Below, one piece after another: positions 55,744-64,000 of a stretch of DNA of 64,000 bases. The stretch spans positions 310,001 through 374,000 of the forward strand of contig NW_021940925.1 in the NCBI RefSeq assembly GCF_004337985.1, given 5' to 3'. The notes beneath the pieces were generated by a model that worked only from the letters and a program-made list of their open reading frames with translations, was not told the DNA's origin and searched no databases. The translations under genes were made by a program, and so were the position numbers. The first letter of the stretch is position 1. Each line of letters opens with the position of its first letter. Origin of the DNA: Pyricularia pennisetigena. Lineage: Eukaryota > Ascomycota > Sordariomycetes > Magnaporthales > Pyriculariaceae.

Positions 55744-57299
55744 TTCCTGTTGGAATTTTTAGTGGAGTTTTCGTAATTCGCTTATTTGTTTATCGGTTCG
55801 TGGGGCCGTAATTGTGGTTTTTGGTTCTCCATATACCGTAGGGTTAAATCCGTAATTGGTATAAAACGGGGTTATTTTGGTATTTTTATTTTTTAAGCTA
55901 TTATATGCGAATTGTGCTATGGGTAATAATTGTACCCAGTTATCCTGTTTGTGGTTTATATAATATTTTAAATATTGTTTTAATATTTGGTTTGCTCGTT
56001 TTGTTTGTCCGTTTATTTGTAGGTGGAATATTGTAAATAATTTATAATTAATTTTTAACTATTTTATTAAAAATTTTTAAAATTTTAATGTAAAAAGCTT
56101 ATTTTTGTCCGTAATAATGTTTTCTGGAAATCCGTGGTTATTAACAATTATTCGTAGGAATATATAAACGATTTTTTCGGCGTTGCTATTTTTTTTATAG
56201 GGTAAAAAATAGGCTTATTTAATAAATTTGTCCATTATAATTAGTATATTGTCGTATTTAGTTTTAATAAATAGTTTTTCGGAAGGTGGTAATTTAACGA
56301 TAAAATCCATTATAATGGTTTACCAGACCTTATTAAGGGTTGGTAAAAATTGTAAAAACCCGTAAAGTTTATGTTTGGCGGATTTGTTTTTTGCGCAAAA
56401 TTCGCAGTTTTTAATGGTTTTTCGTATTTTTTATCGTGTTTTTTTAAAATTATAATGCTGTTTTAACCGTTTCCATATTTTGGAAATTCTTTGGTATCCG
56501 TAAGCTTTGCTCTCGTGGATTCTTCGTATTTTTTCTGGTATAGTTACCGTATTGGTCGTTATAAAATTTCGGTGGGTTAGTAAAAGGTTTCCGTTGTCGT
56601 TTGCCGTAAAAATTTTCCGTGTTTTTTCGGGTATTATGTTTTTATAATTTGGTTTTTTGTTAAAGGCGTCGGCCCTGCCATTTTCTGATTTTTTTCGGTA
56701 AATAATTTTAAAATGGAGTTTTAATAAGAATTTTACCCATTTAATTTGTCGTTTGTTTAATATTTTGCCAATAATAAAATGGGTTAGGTTTTTATAATCC
56801 GTATAAATTACTATTTCGTATTTAATTCCGGATAATTATGGTTTCCATTTTTCAAATATTCGGATAATAATTATAAATTTTTTATCGTGGATTTAATAAT
56901 TAAATTTTAGTTTATATAATTTCTGTGAAAAAAAGGCGCAAAAATGCAGGCGTTTTTTTTTCGTTTCGTTGGTTAAATTATCCTCCGATTGCGTAATCGG
57001 ATGCGTCGGTTTCGATTTCAAAAAGTTTCGTTGGGTTTAATATTTTAATGATCGGTTTTTATGTTATTGCATTTCGTAATTGTTCGAAAGTTTGCTATAT
57101 TTATTCCGTTTATTAAAATTTTAAATCCTTTTTGGTTATATTGGTTAATAAGGTGGCGATCGCGCCGTAACCCTTAATAGATTTTATGTAAAAGTTTACG
57201 AATCCAAAAAATACCCGAACATTTTTTACGTTTTATAATTGGGGTTATTCCTTTATTATTTGGATTTTTGATTTTTTTATCCTAATTTTTCCAAAAGCG

Positions 57300-58100
57300 A
57301 TAATATATCCTGGGAAATTAACTTGTTTGTTGTAAAAAATGCATTTTTCGGGTTTAATTAAAAGTCTAACGTTTTATAATTTTTATAAAATTTTATGGAC
57401 GTATTTTTTATATTTTTCCAACGTTTTGGAAAAAATAAGGATATCGTCCAGGTAAATAACGATAAAAATATTTAAACATTCCTTAAAAACGTGGTTAATT
57501 ATGGTTTAAAAGGTTGCGGGGGCGTTGGTAAAACCGAAAAATATTACCAGGTATTTGTAATATTTTCGTTTGGTGCGAAATACTGTTTTCCATTTTTCGC
57601 CTTCCTTTATGCGGATTAAATTATATGTTTTTTTAAAATTTAATATCGTAAATTATCGTATTTAGTAAAATATATTTCGAAATTTTTCTATTAGTGGGAG
57701 CGGGTAGCAATTTTTCATTATAATATCGTTTAATTGTTTATAATCCACGTATATCGTAGTTTTCCGTTTTTTTTTAGTACGAAAAGGATTGGGTATCCTG
57801 TTGGTAATATCGATGGTTTAATATAGTTTTTTTTAAAATTTTCCGCGAAATATTCGTTTAAAACTTTTATTTGTATCGGGTTTAAACCGTATATTTTGTA
57901 GAATTTTGGTTGGATTCCTTTTTTTAATGGTATTTCGTGGTCGAACGGACTATATTCGGGTAATCCTGTTTCGAATTTTTGGTTAAATAATCGTATATAA
58001 TTTTGGTATTTTTCTGGAATTTTGCCGTTTTTGGTTTGTGCTTTCGTGGTTTATATTGTATGGTTGGATCGGTTTTGGCCTGTAAATAATCGTTTTTTTT
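57300..58100 (-). pseudogene. Gypsy reverse transcriptase relic
   Basis: Minus-strand reading gives IFIVIYLDDILIFSKTLEKY around 57420-57480, the YxDD polymerase box followed by the gypsy-typical ILIFS, with palm-domain remnants upstream. Stops interrupt the frame on both sides. Confidence 0.7.
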
Positions 58101-59975
58101 CCGATATTGGTTCCGGGGTTGGTCGTCCTTCCTATAAATACGCCATTTGTTTTATTTAGTTTTTCCGTGCTTTATATTTCCTATATAAACCCTGCTGTGC
58201 TAAAAATCGTTTAATAATTAGGTGTTTTTCCTATTAAATTCGGTTTATAATCCAATTTATCCGGGGGTTGCTTTTTTTAAACCAAAAAATTCCTAAAATC
58301 ATATTTTTATTCCTTATTTCCGTAATATCCAAAATGATTTGTTCCTTTCGTTTATAATTTTCCATCCAAAGGTGTACGGTTTTTGTCTTAATGGTGCCGT
58401 TCCCGTACAAAATTACCTTTCCTTTTACGGTCTATAATCGATATAGTTTTTCCTTTTATTACCAAAATATTCGTCGTTTTTTTACAATTTTTGGAAAAAT
58501 GTAATTATTTTGTGCTCCGCTATTAAAAAGCGCTCGTATAAGTTTCCCATTAAATCGTATATTTAGGAATATATATTCGTGTACTGCTTTCGTGGTTTGC
58601 GTGGCGTTTAAGGTTTTTTATTCCGTTTTTATTACTACTATTTGGTGCTTTACACCGTTTGGTTATCCTAGTTTTTTGGTTTGCTGGATTCGCGTCGTGG
58701 GTTTTTATTTTTCTCATTTCGGGGCGTATAGCTGTTTTTAACGTTAAATTTATTAAATCGGTGCCCTATTAGTGCAGGCGTTTTTCGTGCGTTCGTAAAT
58801 ATTTCGTTATCTTTAACGTTGGGGTTCCACACGATTTTAATTATGGGTGCGGGTCCTGGTTATCGTAATTTCGTTTCGTGCTATACCTGTATTTTGGTTA
58901 ATATGTGTATTTTGCAAATGTTTCGGGTGCATTCGTACTATAAAAATTATTTTTAATTGTAATATGCCATAGGATAATCGTTATAAAGGGTAAAAATTAC
59001 CGCTGGTTCGGTGTTGAATTTTATTTTAATTTCCCAATTAAATAACTCCGTAATGGTATATATTTTGTAAATACCTGTTGTTTTACGTCGTCGTGGAAGA
59101 AAACCGTGGACTATTTTTCTGTTAAAATATAATTCGCAATTATTTTTAAAATATTTTACCCAAAAAATTTCTGTATATTTGGGATGTTTAATATCCAAAA
59201 TTGGGTAATTTCCAAAGGTTGGATCGATTGGTCCTATAGGGTTTTATATCTATATTCGAAATAATATTCCGGGAAATTGCACTAATTGGTCGTTTCGGTA
59301 TAAATCGATAAATTTCTTTTTATATATATAGGGGTTATTTTCCTTTGCTGCATTGTATAGGTTTAAAAATATAATTTTTTTTTCGCTGGATTCGTTTTTT
59401 AACTCGTTATTAAATTCGTCCGTTGGGGTTTGTTAAATTATCCGGATATGGTGGGTTTGTCCCAATGGTTTTAATTTTAATTTTTTTAAGGTATTTAATT
59501 CCGTAAATTCGGGTAATTTGGCGTTTTATTTGCGTAATTGTACCGGTGGTTTGGTTTTAATAAACACGCGGTTTCCTATTGCTAAAATCCGGATATTTTT
59601 AAATTTTTATAGATATTATCCTGCGTCCATTTTTGCGTTGTTATGGATTATGCAATTATCGTCGTAATATATAGTCCAGTTTTTCAAATTGTATTAATTC
59701 GGTGGTATTTAATGGTGGGTGGTAGCATTTAATTTTCGTGGTTTTTTAAAATCGGGGTATGGGTCCGGAGTGTTTTGGGGATAAAATTTGGCTATATATT
59801 CTGGTTTTTTACATTTAAAATATTTACCATTTTTGGGATTTTTATAAGGTTTTTTATATTAAATCGCGTTAAAGTCCATAAATCCGTTATATATTCCGTA
59901 GGAAATATTATATTGGCGAAACGGTTTGGGGTATTGGTATTTGCGTCCTGTATTGGTTTGTCGTAAAACTGGTCC

Positions 59976-60356
59976 CTATACGCTGCGTTTTTCGCGTCGT
60001 TCCAGTTTTTGTTCGTAAAATCGGTTATCGATTTTAATTGCTAGCTTTACGTACTCAATTAAAATGTCGGGTCGTTTTTTTTTAACAAATTCGTTTTTAA
60101 TTTTCTTTTTAAATCCCGCATAAAAGCGTGCTATTAGGGTTTCGGGGCCCCATAATAATTTAACGGTAATTTGTCGAAATTCACTGGTATATTTGGATGC
60201 CGATTTAATTTGGGTAAGGCGTACCAATTTACGTTTAGCCGTGCGTTCCTCGTTTGGGCTACCGAATATTCCCTTAAAACATTTTTCGAAATTCTCGTAA
60301 TTGTCGAAAATGCGGTTAGTTTTAATTTTACGGTTTTTTTCCTTATTATAATCCAA
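59976..60356 (-). pseudogene. Gypsy gag capsid region (open 126 codons)
   Basis: Reads FKGIFGSPNEERTAKRKLVR, SASKYTSEFRQI, LLWGPETLIARFYAGFK and AIKIDNRFYEQKLERREK. This is the retrotransposon gag pattern (FGDPDExxTAExxLxxLxQ, SASxYxxxFxxL, WxDxxLxxxFxxGLK, AIxIDNRLxERxxER). It forms the capsid-like particle shell. Start and C-terminal zinc knuckle are lost to stops. A homologous, more damaged copy lies near 49960-50350. Confidence 0.8.
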
Positions 60357-60761
60357 ATAATTTCGTAAAATTAGTTTGAACCAGGTAAACGTATCGTTTT
60401 TTAATAGCGAAATTGCGTAAATAACCTTTTTTGCGTTACTATCGAAATTATTTTCGTCAAAGTAAAAGTAGGCCCGGGTTCCCGTAAAAGATCCCTACAA
60501 AATACCTGGGGTGCCATTATAAGGTAATGGTAAAAAATATTCAATATTATTCCTATTAATACGATTAATTTATTCGGTTATTCGTTCCTGGAATTGTCGA
60601 TTTTTTGTTTGGAGCGTCGCGATTATTTAACGCAAAGCGTTAACGTTGGCCGGAGCGTTAATGGTAAAAGGGGTTTAAAAGGTGGTTTTATTGGAAAATA
60701 TTATTTCGGCGATATTATTCGGTATATTTTAAGGCAAAATATTAAACAGGAGCAATTAAAA

Positions 60762-61205
60762 TATTACGATTAAGGTATCGGGTAACCTGTTTTTATGGTA
60801 AAATATAATAGGTTAAAACAATTAAACGTTTGGATTGGGTAATTGGGGTTTTTAATAACTGGGGGTAAAATTATAATCGTTTTCAAATAAATATTGAAGT
60901 TAACCAAAATTTAATTGCTGTTAAATAATCCTAGAATCGAATTTATTTACATAATAATAAACGCGTTTTATATAAATTATATTCCAAATGTGATTTCCTT
61001 TAATCTGTCTAATTTGTAATTCCCAATCGAGGTTTTACAAATTACTGAAATCACTTTTTTTGGCGATTACGTGGTGTTACGTAATTTTCTCCCTTACGTA
61101 ATTTTGTTTCCTATCGGTCGGTGTTTTCTCAGGTCGTGTGTTGTCAGAAAGGGTGTAACCCCGCCTGGCCTCACTGGTACTGGCCCAACTTGTCTGGTCG
61201 TAACA
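60762..61205 (-). repeat. 5-prime LTR of full-length gypsy element
   Basis: Starts TATTACGATTAAGGTATC and ends TCGTAACA; 444 bp. Followed by target duplication CGCGT. Confidence 0.85.
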
Positions 61206-61210
61206 CGCGT

Positions 61211-64000
61211 TTTGGCGAACCAATTTTTGGATTTTTTTAATTTGGCGGACGATTTGCAGGGTTTTTCGTTTTTAGTTTAAATTAACGGTCGTAGTTAATA
61301 GGTCGGTGGATAGCGGGTTTCGGGGTTCGGTCCCGGATATTACCTTTAACGGGTATATATTAAAGCTGGAATACCACGCGGCGTTGTGGGCAAAATCCAA
61401 AATAAGCAAATATACGCTCCAACTAATTTGGTATTTATCGATACAAAACCGTAGTTTTTGGTCCAATTTTTGGTTGGTAATTTTTACAGCATTTTATATT
61501 TAAAGGTGCAGGGCGCTACCGTATCGGTATTTAATACCCGTAAATTTATTTATCGTCGCCGTAAATTCGGAAATAAACGGCCCGGCGTTATCGTTAATTT
61601 AAACGAAAAATAGTCTTAGGAAACGGTATAAATATCGGTAATATCGGGAAATTAGGATTTCTGCTGTTACGGTTTTTTATCCTGGGATAATGGTTATTAG
61701 GCGATTAAATTTGCAAGCGAATACTTATATATAATTGTATCCGAATTTGTTTTTAGGTATATTTTTTCCGTTAATTATTATATATTCCCAAACGTAATTC
61801 GGTATCGGTAGCGGATGCAATAGGCCCGGGGTTTTATTGTATTTGCTTTCATTTCGTTTGTAATTATAACAATTTTTAATATATTTCCGAGTAATTTAAT
61901 TTATACCCTCCTAAAAATACTGTCTTTTAATCGTTTATATCGTTTTATTTTATCCTGCGTAGGCGAATATTTTGGGTTTGTAAATTTTACGGATTAAAAC
62001 GGTCCTTAAAAAGATTTATCCATTTAAAATCGTTTCCGGGATTACTAATTTTTTTTAGTGTTAACTTAATTTTTATTTTTCGTTTTTTTATCGTATAAGG
62101 TTTACCAAATTTGCGCCGTTTATTACGTGGCCGTTTGGGTCGGTAATATTAACGGCGGCCACCGTAAGTATAATTTTTTTAGGTGGGATTAAAATTATTA
62201 TTCGTTTTTTTTTCCCGAATTTGAATTGTTGGAAAATTTACCGTTTTGCGGGACAAGGTATCGGCGGTTATATTATTTTTACCGCGGCGGTATTGAAACG
62301 TAATATTAAAACTAGTTAGGAAATTTACCCAACGCATTTATCGAATCGAAAAAAATCGTTTTATGGAATAGTAAATTAAAATTTAATGGTTTATAATTAC
62401 GAAAAAATTTATTTTTAATAATTTTGGTTCATAATATTCCAGCGTTTAAACCATTACCAGTAATTTTCGGTTTTGGATCGGGTATACGCGTTTTGCTGGG
62501 GTTATCGTTTTTAAAAAATATTTTACAAATTTCCATTTTCCACCCGGTTGCTATTACCAAATTGCTCCGCCGGTCGCGTTGCGTAAAACGTCGGTTTTTA
62601 CTTCAATCGGTCGGTTTGGGGTAAGAAATGCTATAACCGGTATATCGCAGGTTAAACGTTTTATTTTTTCAAATATTCGTTTTTGTTTTAATTTTATAGC
62701 AAATTTGGCGTTTTTTTTTAACAGTCGGTTTAACGGTTTAACGACGTTGCTAATATGGTGGTAAAACATTCGGATATAATTGCATAATCCCAAAAAAAAA
62801 CGTACGGTTATTTTGGACGTAAAATTTACGAATTTTTAATCGTTAATAACCTATAATTTATCCGGATTAATACGGATACCCAAACCTGCGTCCATAACGA
62901 TACCAAAATAATCGACCGTGGTAACGTTAAATCGAAATTTTTTAATATTTCCCTGGAAATCGACCCGGTTTAATCGGTTAAAAACTTTTTTTACTTAGTT
63001 CCAATATTTTTTTTCGTTTCCGTCGGAATAAACCAAAATATCGTCGGCGTATACGTTGGCAAATAAATCCAAAAATTTATTCAATTAAAAGTTAATAAAT
63101 AATTGCCACCAAATTGGACCGACCTTTAACCCAAAAGGAAGCATTTTTGATTAAAAAATACCCTATCGGGTGCGAAAAACAATAAAATATTTTAAATTAA
63201 CAATTATACGTAACCGGTTAAACGCTCGAATAATATTGATTTTCGTAAACTTTTTTGTATTGCGATAATTAAAAATAATTCCGTTAACATCCGGGGTTGG
63301 TACGAATCGATTTTTCAAAAATTGGTTAATTTATCGGTAATCGGTGTAAAAACGGCGTTTTTTGGAATATAATTTAAATACGAACAAAATAAGCGCTGGG
63401 TCGGCCTGTATACAGGGTTCGATAAACCCAATACGCAGCAATTTGTTAATTATTTCCTTTTCGAACGGTAGGAATTCCACCGGTATCCTATACGTCGGAG
63501 GCGATCCTGTTTTCGGTTTATTTAATTCCAAAATTATGTCGTGCCCTGGGCGATATAGAAATAAATTAATAGAAATTGCTTTCGAAAAAAATCCCTCCAA
63601 ATAAGCGAATCGGGATAACAATTTATTTCGGACCAATTCGATATAATCGGGGTTTTTATTTTCCGGAAACGGAATTAATTTTCCTTTATTGGTTTTCCAT
63701 TAATATAAACGGCCGACGGTAAATAAATTAATGGCGGGTTTTTCGGGTCCAATTTTTAACGTAATGGGCTGCGTGGGTATTGGGTACGATTTCCATCGCT
63801 TTTATCGGGGGTCGGTATCCAATTTATATTAAAAGGCAATTATATTTATAACGTTTTAATTTTTACCCAAAACGACCGGGGTCGTTGGTCTAAATTTTAA
63901 AAAAATTATTTAGCGCCACGGTTGTCGAAATATTTGTACTTTTTTGGTTTCCCGTTCGAATGTTCGGTCGCGCCGCTCTGCATCGGTTTATATAACCGGA
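61211..64000 (-). pseudogene. Gypsy family 2 pol relic, runs off the window
   Basis: Leftward pol sequence in order from the right: 63636-63331 (RPGHDIILELNKPKTGSPP, IPVEFLPFEKEIINKLLR, GFIEPC, YRPG-type N-terminal RT, ending YTDYR); a YVDD-region equivalent near 63040; 62793-62554 (GLCNYIRMFYHHISNVVKPL, LLKKNAKFAI, RPIEVKTDVL, the RT-to-RNase H joint); and 61466-61272 (integrase core, WSVYLLILDFAHNAAW). RIP stops throughout. A different family from the element inserted in it. Confidence 0.75.

Larger units (their letters stand above)
53966..61205 (-). mobile_element. Full-length gypsy (chromovirus-like) element, RIPed
   Basis: 7240 bp with two 444-bp LTRs (53966-54409 and 60762-61205) and the perfect 5-bp target duplication CGCGT at 53961-53965 and 61206-61210. 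Genes read leftward: gag at 60356-59976, then RT, RNase H, integrase and a tail toward 55468. Pol is full of stops, so the element is dead. The gag-RT-integrase order defines Ty3/gypsy. Inserted into gypsy family 2. Confidence 0.9.

Overview
The window reads as a repeat-dominated, AT-rich block from a filamentous fungus, most likely an ascomycete. Pogo/Fot1-type DNA transposons and Ty1/copia and Ty3/gypsy retroelements of fungal type dominate it. Almost every old repeat is riddled with TA-rich C-to-T-type damage and stop codons, as expected from repeat-induced point mutation (RIP; inferred from the pattern, not computed). I could not assign a species. No tRNA, rRNA, CRISPR or operon-like organisation was seen.

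Layout. 1-9469 is a mosaic of decayed elements: an inverted repeat, a MULE-like element with 9-bp target duplications, a gypsy 3-prime fragment and a copia 3-prime half. 9472-14528 holds two intact, near-identical Fot1-like transposons in opposite orientation around a 1.3-kb segment. 14531-31260 is a discontinuous GC-richer block without RIP damage: broken genes called here X (minus), Y (plus) and Z (minus), plus palindromic repeat arrays, cut by a RIPed pogo-like element, nested MULE-like elements and a RIPed Fot1 relic. 32535-34392 is a third intact Fot1-like copy. 34395-38650 is unRIPed single-copy DNA with one small intact gene for a putative secreted protein (35530-35943), whose upstream region carries another MULE-like insertion. 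38655-45780 holds a MULE fragment, a Fot1 relic, a non-LTR retrotransposon relic with a restriction-like endonuclease end, and unrecognised decayed sequence. 45781-64000 is nested retroelements: a copia LTR split by MULE-like and gypsy material, then a full-length 7.2-kb gypsy element (53966-61205, TSD CGCGT) inside a second gypsy element that runs off the window.

The only complete protein-coding genes I support are three Fot1-like transposases (535 aa each) and the 137-aa secreted protein. The least explained part is the X/Y/Z block. X and Y are divergent, Y and Z are convergent with stop codons 14 bp apart, and all three carry frameshifts or stops without RIP. I recognise none of the proteins. 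GC-rich palindrome arrays lie at the 3-prime side of X and of another coding remnant. This compact layout could be the remains of a transferred element or a large DNA virus, but nothing here proves that.

Many open frames in this window begin at TTG or GTG. Where I give a start below it is the first ATG, and frame-broken genes are given as approximate spans.
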